Shown here piece after piece: positions 42,549 to 51,907 of a stretch of 64,000 nt of DNA. Origin of the DNA: Actinomadura rupiterrae (GTDB taxonomy: Bacteria > Actinomycetota > Actinomycetes > Streptosporangiales > Streptosporangiaceae); contig NZ_JAMZEA010000004.1 in NCBI RefSeq assembly GCF_024172125.1, positions 1 through 64,000 on the forward strand, read 5' to 3'. The stretch's first letter is position 1. Each line of letters begins with the position of its first letter. Both the position numbers and the translations under genes were made by a program. A model generated the notes under the pieces. The model did no database searches, had not been told where the DNA came from, and saw only the letters and a list, made by a program, of their open reading frames with translations.

Positions 42549-42686
42549 AACCACCGGCCAGGCCACCCCGACCTCCCCCATGAGTCGGTGGCCTGACCCC
42601 GGGAGCCGGTCCGGGACGCTTTGATCGGCGTCAACGTCCCGGACCGGCTCCCCTCCTCCTTCCTTGATGAAACCGGCCCGAACTCA
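42536..42686 (+). repeat. dispersed structured element, copy 1 (double stem-loop)
   Basis: Starts in the last codons of the preceding gene. Hairpin 1: CAGGCCACC (42559-42567) with GGTGGCCTG (42587-42595). Hairpin 2: 18 perfect pairs, 42601-42618 with 42635-42652, extended inside by TTGA/TCAA. A related block lies at 54918-55064. It probably acts as a terminator here, but conservation covers about 150 bp including loops. Confidence 0.7.
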
Positions 42687-43282
42687 CCGCCCCCGCCGCG
42701 CTGGACTGGCTGGCCGACCAGCACGAGGTGATCACCGGCTGCCTCCAGACCGCCGAAGACCGCGGCGCGTTCCACCTGGTCATCGCACTGGCCGTGGCCG
42801 GATGGCCGCTCGCACTGCACCACTTGATCGACCCGCAACGCTGGTTCACCGGCGACGATGCCGCGCTCCACGCCGCCGAACTCCTCGGCGACGCCGAAGC
42901 CGCCGCCAGGGCCCTGGACCGCCTCGGGGTCTGGGCCCGCCGCACCGGCAACCACGACCAGGCGATCGACTACTTCACCTGCGCCGCCGACCAGTGGGCA
43001 CTGCTAGGCAACCCGTTCCGGCAGGCCGAGTCACACCAGCCGCATCGGCCACGTCACCTCGCCCGAGGTCAGATTGAGCAGGCGCTGGAGATGGTGCGGT
43101 CCTGGTTCAGGTGTCCCACCAGATACCGCCCGGCACACACCTCTGAACCCGCTCCTGGACAGCATCGGCTACTGGAGCGGCCATCGACACCGCAGCGATC
43201 GAGACCTGGCTCCATCGACTCATGCCGCACACCCGGCATGGACGGCCTGACCCTGATTCGGAAGCAGCTCGAGCAGCCCTGA
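42674..43282 (+). pseudogene. remnant of an NB-ARC/TPR (AfsR-like) regulator
   Basis: The frame has no proper start and enters at ELTAPAALDWLADQHEVITG, the region after the NB-ARC domain of AfsR/SARP-type regulators. It continues AFHLVIALAVAGWPLALHHL and DRLGVWARRTGNHDQAIDYF, TPR-like helices. After about 43050 the sequence loses TPR character (frameshifted tail to 43282). The DNA-binding and ATPase parts are absent. Non-functional fragment. Confidence 0.6.
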
Positions 43283-43661
43283 ACAGCGCTGCGGTGCGGC
43301 ATGTGATCGCGTGCACCAGCGCCCGCAGGCGCCGCAGCGCCACTGCGCGATACCAGGCCGCCGGGCACTTGATCTGTCTCCCGGCAGGCGGCCGCAGCCC
43401 AGGTTGATGACGCCGTCGCCCGGAACATTCGGCGACTTCGGCATGCCCAACCTGTGTTCACCCGCACGTCATTCACCTGCCACCACCAGCGCGGTAGCGG
43501 TCGCGCACTTTCCTACCTTCTCGACACCTTCGATGCGGCCGCTTCCGGACACCATCACTCTGACTGGTAGACAGATTGCTCGTCAGTCTCAATTATTGCC
43601 ACGGCCTCGAAACGCCATGCCAAACAATTCTTATCAACCGGCGACAAGAAAAGAGAGCTCT
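43283..43661. other. upstream region of the secreted-protein locus
   Basis: 379 bases with no supported gene. The last 100 are AT-richer and should contain the promoter for 43662. No clear operator seen. Confidence 0.4.
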
Positions 43662-44282
43662 GTGCGCAAAGCCAACAAAATCACCGCCACCAGCATCGCC
43701 GTCGCGACTCTCAGTTGCGGAACGTCGCTCGCCCTGGGGCCAGCGGCGGTGGCGACCCCCGTTCCTCGCCCTCCGGCCCGTCCGACGACTCCATCTTCTC
43801 CTGGTGAACGCGCCAAGCTGAAGGCTGCCCTTCCGGAAATCTCCAAGCGCCTCAGGTCCGCCTCCGGAGCCCCTGGTGCGGCACGACCGACTATGCGCGC
43901 GGCGAGCGCTTATCCGGTGTGGTGCGGCAGCTGGCTACGCGATCCCGCGGTCGCATACGGCAAGCAGTACATGAACGGCTCCCTCGGCCGAGGGCCGAAC
44001 GGCGCGTGGACCGGAATGTACGAAGGCTATTACGGCCCCCACTGGTTCGCCTGGGGATACCTGCAGGCGCCGGTGGGAAGCGCGCTCGCGGTCGGCTGGG
44101 TCTACCTCCATACGGTGACCTATCAATGCGGCGACGGCAACGGCAATTCCCAAGCGACAGTGTGGTCCGGAACCTCCACCTACACCTCTGGCGTCCGCGA
44201 CGACGAGGCAACGTTGTTCGGGGCTGCGGCTAAAGTCGGCGATCAACCATTCCAGGGCGGCAGTATCGGCTGGAACGGCTGA
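43662..44282 (+). CDS. secreted protein of an unrecognised family, paralogue A
   Basis: 206 residues from GTG 43662. Signal peptide VRKANKITATSIAVATLSCG with Ala-rich cleavage region near ALGPAAVATP. A Pro-rich linker follows, then a conserved domain from about residue 85: WCGSWLRDPAVAYGKQYM, MYEGYYGPHWFAWGYLQAPV, CGDGNGNSQATVWSG, YTSGVRDDEATLF. The same residues recur in the protein at 47278-47847. The domain has two Cys and many aromatics, which suggests an extracellular binding or enzyme fold. I know no matching family. It lies 33 bp before a GT-C membrane protein gene. Confidence 0.75.
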   Translation: MRKANKITATSIAVATLSCGTSLALGPAAVATPVPRPPARPTTPSSPGERAKLKAALPEISKRLRSASGAPGAARPTMRAASAYPVWCGSWLRDPAVAYGKQYMNGSLGRGPNGAWTGMYEGYYGPHWFAWGYLQAPVGSALAVGWVYLHTVTYQCGDGNGNSQATVWSGTSTYTSGVRDDEATLFGAAAKVGDQPFQGGSIGWNG

Positions 44283-44315
44283 CCTCGCCAGACGAAGCTG
44301 TCGTATCGGGGTCTG

Positions 44316-45767
44316 ATGTCGACTATTCGTGCCCGCGTGTCGCGTGCGGCGCTCCTGCCGCGCGCGCACCGGGCGTTCACCGTCCTGCTACTCCTCGGAA
44401 TAATAGTGCGCATCGTTGTTGCGCTGGCTTATCCGCTCCCCTGGCTGTACCCAGATTCCTACTCCTATCTTGAAGTCGCCAACCACCCTCAGCCGCTCTG
44501 GGGATTCCAGCCCAGCGGATATCCCTTCTTCCTCTGGCTGCTGAAGCCATTCCATAGCCTGGTGCTGGTGTCTCTTGCCCAGCATTTCCTGGGCATCGTG
44601 GCGGGGGTCGCGTCATATGTGCTGCTGAGGCGGGCCCGAGTGCGAGCCTGGATCAGCGTCGCCGCGAGCACTCCGCTGCTCCTCGACGCGCAGTTCATCC
44701 AGGCGGAGAACAGCGTGCTCTCGGACTCGCTGTTCCTGGTCCTCGTGGTCATGGTGCTCGCAACGACTATCCCGGCGAAGGGCACGAGCATCGCCCCGCA
44801 CGTGGCCTGCGGGCTGCTGCTGGCCTGCGCCGCCCTGACACGGACGATAGGTCTGCTCCTCATCGCCGTCCTGCTGGTGCACACCCTGGTCACCGGGCAG
44901 CGCCGGTGGCGCGCCGCCGGGGCGCTCGTCCTAGCCGCGGCACTGCCGCTCACCGCCTATGCCACCTGGTACCACCACAACTACGGCCGCTACACCCTCG
45001 CCGGAGGCGACGGGATCGCGCTATGGGCCAGAACGATGACGTTCGCCGACTGCACGAAGATCTCCCCACCCTCGAATCTGCGGCCGCTCTGCCCGAACGG
45101 GCACCATCAGGACGCGGCCTCGGAGTACGTCTGGGCCGCCGACTCTCCCCTCAACCGGACCCGCGGCGGGTTCGCCAACAACGACAAGGCGCGGTCCTTC
45201 GCACTCTGCGCGATCATCGCTCAACCCATCGCCTACACCGCGGCCGTCGGCCGCGACACCGCCTTGGCCTTCGCCTGGACCCCGGCCCGGCACCCCCGGC
45301 GGGTCACACCAGCGTTCGGCTTCGTCCAGGGCAGCTGGCCGGCAGGGCAGAACGGCGGTACCCGCCCCGTGCATGCCTACGATCCATCCGCGCGGACGGT
45401 CCGATCAGTCGAGCCGACCGCGGCAGCCGTGCGGTGGTACCAACACCCCGCCTACACCCGCGGGCCACTCCTCCTCCTGCTGCTCCTGCTCGGCATGGCA
45501 GGCGTCGTCACCCGCCGCAAAAAGGTCGCGACCCCCCTCATCGTCGGCCTGTTCCTGCTGGTGGGGCCAGTGGCGGTCCTGGACTTCGACCACCGCTACG
45601 TGATGGCGGCAATCCCGGCCATCACACTGGCCGCAGCCCTAGCTCTGGAAGGCTTCCTTCCGCTCCGTCCTCGCCCGCCCCAGGAACCGAACACCCGAGG
45701 ACACAGCGACCTACGGGCCCCCCACTCCCCCGACGCACGGTCCACAGAAATGGACCTCACCGCATGA
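44316..45767 (+). CDS. GT-C/GT39-like integral membrane glycosyltransferase
   Basis: 483 residues with about ten membrane helices. The first extracytoplasmic loop has the acidic motif YPDSYSYLEVA (near residue 41-51) typical of GT-C enzymes that use lipid-phosphate sugars. A large outside loop (about 215-350) is followed by helices LLLLLLLLGMAGVV and VGPVAVLDFDHRYVMAAIP. It probably transfers a mannose-like sugar to a wall polymer or secreted protein. It overlaps the next gene by ATGA and follows a secreted protein, so the exported neighbours may be substrates. Confidence 0.75.
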   Translation: MSTIRARVSRAALLPRAHRAFTVLLLLGIIVRIVVALAYPLPWLYPDSYSYLEVANHPQPLWGFQPSGYPFFLWLLKPFHSLVLVSLAQHFLGIVAGVASYVLLRRARVRAWISVAASTPLLLDAQFIQAENSVLSDSLFLVLVVMVLATTIPAKGTSIAPHVACGLLLACAALTRTIGLLLIAVLLVHTLVTGQRRWRAAGALVLAAALPLTAYATWYHHNYGRYTLAGGDGIALWARTMTFADCTKISPPSNLRPLCPNGHHQDAASEYVWAADSPLNRTRGGFANNDKARSFALCAIIAQPIAYTAAVGRDTALAFAWTPARHPRRVTPAFGFVQGSWPAGQNGGTRPVHAYDPSARTVRSVEPTAAAVRWYQHPAYTRGPLLLLLLLLGMAGVVTRRKKVATPLIVGLFLLVGPVAVLDFDHRYVMAAIPAITLAAALALEGFLPLRPRPPQEPNTRGHSDLRAPHSPDARSTEMDLTA

Positions 45768-46765
45768 AAACCTCCGACCCCGGACGCATGCGAACCATCG
45801 TGGCCACCGTCGTGGCCGTCCTTCTCGTCGCCAGCGGCTCCGCAGCCGCCTATGCGATGCTGCCGAAATCCGAGGGGAGGAACCCGACGCGACCCCTGTC
45901 CGGGGCCTCGGGGTCAGCGGATGCGTTGCCGCTTGACTTCTTCGACCTCACGCCAGACCAGAACCTCACTGTCAGAAAGGCCGTCTACCGCATTTGGCAG
46001 CGGTGCGCCCAGTACTACAGCGCGCCCTTTCTCCTAGCGCCGCCCCAGCCGGCCCGCTACCCCAAGAACGCCCTTCTGCTGGGCTCCCTGGAAGGACGGC
46101 AGGTGGCCGAGTACGGCTACCAGGGGCCCAGGAACTTCGTCCCCGACATGCACCTGGCGGCGACCGGAGTCGAACAGATCGCCATCCCCCAGGACTTCGC
46201 CCCCCTGTTCAAGGGGAGCGTGAAGACGTTCAAGGGCCACCCCGTGCCCAAGGGCGGCTGCAGCGCCCTCCCCGACAGGGTGCTGACAGACCCCGCCCAG
46301 GCGAAATGGCTCGCCGACCGGCTCCACCGACCCGACATGCCATGGCGGGCGCTGCAGTACATGGCCGAAGACGCCCACGACAGCGCACAGAAGTCGACGG
46401 AGGTATCCACCGCCCGCAAAGTATGGGTGCGCTGCATGGCCCGGGCCGGACTCCCCTACGACGACCCCCTCTCCGCCGAGAACGACCCCCAGTGGAGCAG
46501 GAACGGCAACGTGACAGCGCACCAGATCCAGGTCGCCCGCACGGACCTGGGCTGCCGCATGAAAGCCCGTTACTCCACCTCGCTCCGCGCAGCCATCAGC
46601 CAGCAGGAGGAGCACACGATACGACAGGAACAGGCGACCCTCTCAGCGATCAGGAACCTGCAACTGCTGCGGTACCAACGAGCACTGGGCATCCTGCGGT
46701 TCACCCCGGCAGCCGGGACCGCCCGCCAGATCTGCGAGGCTCCCGACAGGTGTCTTGCATGGTGA
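45764..46765 (+). CDS. membrane-anchored extracytoplasmic protein, unrecognised
   Basis: 333 residues. The N-terminal helix RTIVATVVAVLLVASGSAAA (about residues 10-29) serves as signal or anchor. The outside domain has Cys residues in WQRCAQYY, GGCSALPD, VRCMARAGLPYDD, LGCRMKARY and near the C-terminus (ICEAPDRCLAW). DLTPDQNLTVRKAVYRIWQ and VWVRCMARAGLPY are typical of actinomycete secreted proteins of unknown function, often near export systems. Coupled to the GT-C gene by ATGA overlap. Confidence 0.7.
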   Translation: MKTSDPGRMRTIVATVVAVLLVASGSAAAYAMLPKSEGRNPTRPLSGASGSADALPLDFFDLTPDQNLTVRKAVYRIWQRCAQYYSAPFLLAPPQPARYPKNALLLGSLEGRQVAEYGYQGPRNFVPDMHLAATGVEQIAIPQDFAPLFKGSVKTFKGHPVPKGGCSALPDRVLTDPAQAKWLADRLHRPDMPWRALQYMAEDAHDSAQKSTEVSTARKVWVRCMARAGLPYDDPLSAENDPQWSRNGNVTAHQIQVARTDLGCRMKARYSTSLRAAISQQEEHTIRQEQATLSAIRNLQLLRYQRALGILRFTPAAGTARQICEAPDRCLAW

Positions 46766-47277
46766 CCGCCAGCATCGAGACCGCCACCGAAACGCCGCTC
46801 CACGACGACCGACACCCAGACCCATCCAGGGACCCCCACCATCTGCGTGTTCGGCCGGCACTGGTGCACAAGGAACCGGGCGCCGGGTTGTTCCCGTCGC
46901 GATGCAGGCGATGGGCCAGCCCTGCTTCGCTCGCCTCGGCGACCGTTCTGGCGAAGGCGTTCCGCAGCTACGGCGTGGCGGTGACCCGCAGCCGTCCCGG
47001 GCGACCACACGCGCCGCCAGCACACCAGGCGACTTGTCTCATCCAAAGCCGTCCAACTGGCCACTGGAACCCAGCCAGCGAAGCCATCCGGTCGGCGCGG
47101 AGAGCCTCACACCTCGAGCAGATCAAGATCCGACATTAAGACCATGGCCTTGACCCCGGCCAAAAAAGGTACGTCGCCAGACAACACTGACCGCAACGAA
47201 CATTCGACCTCCAAAGTCCCGCACCTCCAAGGAAGACGACCAGTATTCAACGATCCTGGAAACTGAAAGGGAGTGGC
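46766..47277. other. gene-free stretch
   Basis: About 510 bases. Open frames exist but read as Arg/Pro/Ser filler without signatures. The last 130 bases fall in GC and presumably contain the promoter of the next secreted-protein gene, with GGGAG just before its ATG. Confidence 0.4.
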
Positions 47278-47847
47278 ATGTTTAAGATGCATGTGTCCGG
47301 TCGGGGACGACTGAGAGCGATAATGGCATCTGGGATTATTATGGCCAGCCCCACCTCAAGTTCGGCGGGCACTGCAACGCCGCCCTCGACCGTCGCGGCG
47401 AAGTACATCAGAATGAACGTGGGGAGCCCGGTCACCGACCCCCCTCGCCCTAGAGCTCGTTCTCTGATGAAGAAGGATTGGGGCACCTGGTGTGGAAGCT
47501 GGCTGAGCGACCCCTCAGTCGCATACGGAAAACAGCAGATGAAAAACTCTGTCGCCTACGGCCCTAACAATTCATGGCTAGCCATGTACGAAGGCTACTA
47601 CGGGCCTCACTGGTACGCATGGAGCTACATGCAAGCCCCCGTCGGAAGCTACGTCAACACCATATGGTTCGATGCAAATAGCAACGAGTACTTCTGCGGC
47701 GACTCCTCTGGAGCAAGCGATGCCCAGGTCTGGCCGGGCAAAACCTCCACCTACACAGCAGGCATTCGGGACGATCAAGCCAAATCTTTCAAAGCCTGCG
47801 GAGGAGCCCCGAGCCAGTTCTGCGGCCCGGCGTGGATCACCTGGTGA
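47278..47847 (+). CDS. secreted protein of an unrecognised family, paralogue B
   Basis: 189 residues with a signal-like N-terminus (GRLRAIMASGIIMASPTSSS). The domain matches paralogue A over about 100 residues: WCGSWLSDPSVAYGKQQM, MYEGYYGPHWYAWSYMQAPV, CGDSSGASDAQVWPG, YTAGIRDDQAKSF. Two extra Cys lie in the tail (KACGGAPSQFCGP), so a second disulfide is possible. GC content is lower than in paralogue A. The two copies flank the GT-C and anchored-protein genes, which suggests an old duplication around that pair. Confidence 0.75.
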   Translation: MFKMHVSGRGRLRAIMASGIIMASPTSSSAGTATPPSTVAAKYIRMNVGSPVTDPPRPRARSLMKKDWGTWCGSWLSDPSVAYGKQQMKNSVAYGPNNSWLAMYEGYYGPHWYAWSYMQAPVGSYVNTIWFDANSNEYFCGDSSGASDAQVWPGKTSTYTAGIRDDQAKSFKACGGAPSQFCGPAWITW

Positions 47848-48241
47848 AAAGGGACGATTCGCTGTCTCCGTCGGCAACAACGTGCCGACCACACACCAGT
47901 CTGAGACCCCGTAACCACGATCGCCGCACATCGGCGCTGTGGGGACCTTCAACGGCGCGACCCTGCCGCTCCAATGCGGCCGCCACAGGAGGCCTCGCAG
48001 CCACAGAGGCGGAGGTCAGGCCCGCATGTCCTGCTTCCAAGAACTGCCGTGTCGGACGCTTCAGAACCAGGCACGCTCCGCATCCGACCGACCAAGACTA
48101 CAACCGGCGCTCGGTCTGGAGAGGAGATGTCAAACCGCAGTGCCCACCGCGGGACCCGGTACAGCGACACATGGCAACCCGGCCGCTTAGTTTAAACGGA
48201 TGGCCAAAAGCTGCGCCCATCTGGCACAGAAGGGAACCGAG
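47848..48241. other. gene-free stretch
   Basis: 394 bases between paralogue B and the dipeptidase. No gene, repeat or RNA supported. AAGGGA just before 48242 is the dipeptidase ribosome site. Confidence 0.4.
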
Positions 48242-49285
48242 ATGTCCGCTGACCTCCATCGCCGGGCCGTCGTCGCCGACACCCACAACGATCTGTTGAT
48301 GGCCGTGGCGGCCCGCCCGCCCGCGCTGTGGGCCAGGTTCTTCCGGGACCGCTGGCTGCCCCAGCTGCGCGACGGAGGCGTGGACCTGCAGGTTCTCCCT
48401 GTCTTCATCGACGATCAGTTCCGACCGGAGGGGGCGCTGCGCGAAACCCTTCGGATGGTCGAGGCCGCCCACGTGCTCGCCGAGGGCAACGCCGAGGAGG
48501 TGAGCCTGTGCCGGGACGGGGAGGATATCGATCGGGCGCTGGCGGACGGGAAGATCGCCTTGGTGCTGGCCTTGGAGAGCGCCCCCGGCCTCGACGCGAA
48601 CGTGGAACTGTTCTCCACCCTGCACCGGCTTGGCGTGCGGGTGGCCTCGATCGCGCACTGGGGCCGTACTGCGCTGGCCGACGGCAGCGGCGAGGACGCC
48701 ACCGGCAGCCGCCTGACGGCCGCCGGAGTCGACGCGGCGGCCGAGCTGGAGCGGCTGGGCGTGATCTTCGATGTCTCCCACTTGGGAGCCGCCGGCGTCG
48801 CCCACGTCCTGGAGCTCGCCACCCGCCCGGTCATGGCCACCCACTCCTCGGCCCGGGCCTTGCGCGACCACCACCGCAACCTCACCGACGACCAGCTCCG
48901 CGGTGTCGCCGCGACCGGCGGAGTGGTCTGCATCAACTTCGTCGCGGGCTTCCTCAGTGAGGATCCCGGCGGCTATACCATCGACCGCCTTGTCGATCAC
49001 ATCGAGCACGTGGCCTCCGTTGCGGGAATCGACCACGTCGGCCTCGGCCCCGACTTCATCCGCGAGGTCAGCCTCGACCTCACCCCGCCCTGCTGCGAGG
49101 AAGACCTGAGCGCCCTGGCCGGTTTCGACACCAACGCAGTCGTCCCCGGCCTCGACGGCCCGCGCGGCCTGCCTCTGGTCACCGAGGCCCTGCTCCGCCG
49201 CGGCCACCCCGAGTCCGACATACTGAAGATCCTTGGCGAGAACGTCCACCGCCTATTCCAGAAGGAACTGGGGCGCCCCGCCTAG
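48242..49285 (+). CDS. membrane-dipeptidase family (peptidase M19) amidohydrolase
   Basis: 347 residues. M19 signatures: DTHNDLL (metal ligands His and Asp near residue 14-16), ALESAPGLDANVELFSTLHR (bridging Glu), FDVSHLG, MATHSSARAL (two His ligands) and GIDHVGLGPDF. The enzyme family cleaves dipeptides and some beta-lactams with a two-zinc centre; bacterial members are usually cytoplasmic. The ATG at 48242 has AAGGGA upstream. It appears to be a single-gene unit with no signal peptide. Confidence 0.93.
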   Translation: MSADLHRRAVVADTHNDLLMAVAARPPALWARFFRDRWLPQLRDGGVDLQVLPVFIDDQFRPEGALRETLRMVEAAHVLAEGNAEEVSLCRDGEDIDRALADGKIALVLALESAPGLDANVELFSTLHRLGVRVASIAHWGRTALADGSGEDATGSRLTAAGVDAAAELERLGVIFDVSHLGAAGVAHVLELATRPVMATHSSARALRDHHRNLTDDQLRGVAATGGVVCINFVAGFLSEDPGGYTIDRLVDHIEHVASVAGIDHVGLGPDFIREVSLDLTPPCCEEDLSALAGFDTNAVVPGLDGPRGLPLVTEALLRRGHPESDILKILGENVHRLFQKELGRPA

Positions 49286-49345
49286 TACCGCGGAGTCAGG
49301 CGCCAGCGTTGTCTAGCCGTGTGCCCCGCCCGGAGAGGTCGTTCA

Positions 49346-49792
49346 TCAGCGTGGCACTTTCGGGGCTGCCGTGCTGTTCCCAGGTCCATCCTGCGCTTGA
49401 TCCGCCATTGCGAAGGCTCCCGCAATGGCATCGAGGTTTCCGCGCAGCATCCGCAGGACGGGATGCTGGCGGCCACGGTCGCCGAGCGGGTCAAGGACCC
49501 CGTCCAGCAGGTGCTGGACGTTGCTGCGGATTCCGCGCAGCCGGATCAGCAGGCAGTCCAGGCATAGCTCCGGGTCATCAGTGATCATGTAGTGCCCGCG
49601 GTAGCAGACGAAGGCTTTTCCTTCCTCCCCCGCGATGCGGTCCCAGATCTCGGCCTTGGCGGTGGTGAACTGCCCCTCGGTGAGTTCGGTGGCCTGCAGG
49701 ATCTGGTCGATCCGGAGTCCTTCGGGATGGGCTGCGACTTGGTCCCACACCAACCTGCCGCTCAATGCTCGGGCTAGCGGCCGGGCGCTCAT
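49346..49792 (-). CDS. hypothetical protein downstream of the DUF6192 gene
   Basis: 148 residues from ATG 49792, which overlaps the DUF6192 stop (ATGA). The N-terminal half looks like a small winged helix: GLRIDQILQATELTEGQFTT plus AEIWDRIA. Then YRGHYMITDDPELCLDCLLI, with Cys residues, and a helical tail. This is the second gene of a two-gene unit. It probably acts with the DUF6192 protein in control of the integrated element. No named family. Confidence 0.6.
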   Translation of the reverse strand: MSARPLARALSGRLVWDQVAAHPEGLRIDQILQATELTEGQFTTAKAEIWDRIAGEEGKAFVCYRGHYMITDDPELCLDCLLIRLRGIRSNVQHLLDGVLDPLGDRGRQHPVLRMLRGNLDAIAGAFAMADQAQDGPGNSTAAPKVPR

Positions 49793-50670
49793 GACGGCTC
49801 TCCCGAGATCAGCCGGGCCAGCTGCTCGTCCATGTCGGTCTTGCCGGTCTCGACGACGGTGAGGCACCAGTCGATGCAGGCTCGTGCCTGGACCGCGCGG
49901 TCTTTGATGCTGGCTTCCTCGTCCGGGCCGTAAGTGAGGCCCGGTAGCCGTGGGACCAGGCGGTGCATCTGAACCGAGAAGTTGGTGAACACCGAGATCA
50001 GTTCCAGGATCTCCATCGGCGTTGTTTGGTACGGCGCCGATGTCGGATGAGGCGGCGGCGCTTGGTCGCGAGATGGCGGCGCGATGTCGCGGCGTTGGCG
50101 GTACTGCTCGGTGCGCGTTCGGTCGAAGATGTTCCGACTGCCAGCGTCTGCGACGACGCGGCCGGCGACTTCGGGGCGGCGCAGCATCTCGTTGACGATG
50201 GTTGCTGCGTCCTCCTCGGCGTTCAGTAGTTCACGTGCCCGGTTGACCTTTTCGTCTCGGGTCGCCGGAACCACGGGAGTCTGGTCTCGGAACCGTCTTA
50301 CCTGGTCAGGGGACCAGTACCGGCGGTGAGTGGTGGGATGTTCCGGGGGGTGCTTGATCACCTCGAAGCGGTCCCCGAGCGGGGTCAGCAGACGATGGAC
50401 CGTGAAGCTGACCCCTTGAACGCGCTGCTCCTTGGGCCAGGCGTTGGCCACGTATCGGTACGTCGCCAGCGACTCGAACGTCGAGCCGATGTCGTCGGCG
50501 TAACGGTGTAGGAGCGCCTCCACCCCTCTTGCACCGGAGCCCACCGGAATCCGGTCGAGGGTGATGTCGCCCAGCTTGAACTGGATCAACGACTCCTTCT
50601 CGACCAGTTCCTGGCCTTCGGCGACGAACTCGGCCCACTCGTCGTCGCTGAACTGCAGACGGTCGTTCAT
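49789..50670 (-). CDS. DUF6192-like (RacO-type) protein
   Basis: 293 residues from ATG 50670 (GAGGTGA upstream). Recognised by LGDITLDRIPVGSGARGVEA, STFESLATYRYVANAWPKEQ and SFTVHRLLTPLGDRFEVIKH, then a ParB-HTH-like stretch (WSPDQVRRFRDQ) and a Pro-rich linker before a helical C-terminus. Such proteins occur on actinomycete plasmids and integrative elements; their biochemical role is unknown. It lies downstream of the broken serine integrase on the same strand, consistent with one integrated element. Confidence 0.65.
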   Translation of the reverse strand: MNDRLQFSDDEWAEFVAEGQELVEKESLIQFKLGDITLDRIPVGSGARGVEALLHRYADDIGSTFESLATYRYVANAWPKEQRVQGVSFTVHRLLTPLGDRFEVIKHPPEHPTTHRRYWSPDQVRRFRDQTPVVPATRDEKVNRARELLNAEEDAATIVNEMLRRPEVAGRVVADAGSRNIFDRTRTEQYRQRRDIAPPSRDQAPPPHPTSAPYQTTPMEILELISVFTNFSVQMHRLVPRLPGLTYGPDEEASIKDRAVQARACIDWCLTVVETGKTDMDEQLARLISGEPS

Positions 50671-51076
50671 CGCGATCACCTCGTGGCAGGGGAATGCTGC
50701 CGTAGCCGACGGCCCGGAACCGGGGGTGGCGCGACTGCCCTCAACCAACGAGCTGCCCATACATGCCTTGAGTGACATGTCAGCTACACCAAGCAGTCTT
50801 CTCAGTTCAGCTGGGCGGGCAAGTACCGCCTAAGCTCGTCCGCCCTCTCACCGAAGCAAGCTTCGCCTTCCCGGACAGAGAGACAGCAGCGATGGGCTGC
50901 GCCTACAGGCTAGGTCGGACCAGGGAGCCCACCATGCGGCCGTGTGCAGACGGTAGTGACCACCCGGTGATGGGTATGCCGTTTGTAGACGGCCGGGGAT
51001 CACCAATTTTTCGGGAGAAGCGTCATCATGTCCGTGATCGAGAGAGTCGACGGACACAGCCTCATCCCAATTCCAT
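50671..51076. other. gene-free stretch between integrase end and DUF6192 gene
   Basis: 406 bases. No gene supported. It is the natural place for promoters of the minus-strand pair and perhaps an attachment site, but no matching repeat was found in the window. Confidence 0.4.
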
Positions 51077-51907
51077 CTACTTTATGGTCCGATTCTGAGC
51101 TTTGTGGGTGACGTCAATCACAAAGCCGTGGCTGATCAATATTTGATCAGCCAGGACTCCTGCTCTGTGCTGGTTCCCCGGCGGTCGAAGCCCGAACGGC
51201 GGCGGGGGTGGGGGCTCTGGACTGGTGGCATCCAACTTCACGGCTCGATGCAAGATTCTTCGAGTGACCTCCCGTTGCGCCTGGATCGCTACATCTGTGA
51301 GGGTGACTTTGCATTCGGCGACGTTGGTCCGCCAGTCGTAGTGAATCTCCAGCTGGAGCACCTCGAACAGTCGCCGCAGCGTCGGCTCAGCGAGATCAGC
51401 GAGATCGACTTCCCCGAACGGCAGCATTTCGAGCAGCTCAGGTGCGGTCTGCGCGAGCTCGGGTGCTTCGACCTCGGCCAGCAAGTCGTCTTTCCTGCTC
51501 CACAGGTTCCTGAGCTCCCGGGACAGGTCGGAGATCTCCCCTATTGCCACCTGGCCGGCCTCGCCTGATAGCTCGAGACTGCGCACGAGGTTGTTTTGCC
51601 GGTCCTCGATTTCCGCAATAACCCGTTGCACCGCTTCCATCTGGATGTGGTACTCACGAGCAGAACACTCAAAGGACTCCCTCAGGGCGCGGGTGAGATG
51701 GACCCGTCGGTTTGCGCCGAAGACGTAGACGTTGAAGAACTTCGTCAACACCTCCAGGAGCTTCTCCTCCCGCAACCAGAACGACTTGGGATGCCCTTCG
51801 AGGAGGTAGTCTTTGTTCGGCGTGCATGCATAGTAGGTGTACTTGCCGCAGGTCTTCCCATTCACCCGATGCTTGCACATGGCGCAAATGATGAAAGAGC
51901 TTAGCTT
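51077..51907 (-). pseudogene. large serine integrase, 3' part (split by IS element)
   Basis: Continues the integrase reading after the insertion: KLSSFIICAMCKHRVNGKTC, a zinc-ribbon with Cys residues, then the coiled-coil HIQMEAVQRVIAEIEDRQNN and SRELRNLWSRKDDLLAEVE. It ends in a Pro-rich tail. These are the zinc-ribbon and coiled-coil domains that control directionality in phiC31-type integrases. Removing the IS and one CTT copy rejoins it in frame with the 5' part (SYK-LSSF), so the gene was intact before insertion. Confidence 0.88.

Noticed and set aside
42601..42652. Integron-type attC site
   Set aside because: The hairpin lacks the paired R/L box layout and extrahelical bases of attC, and no integron integrase is present.
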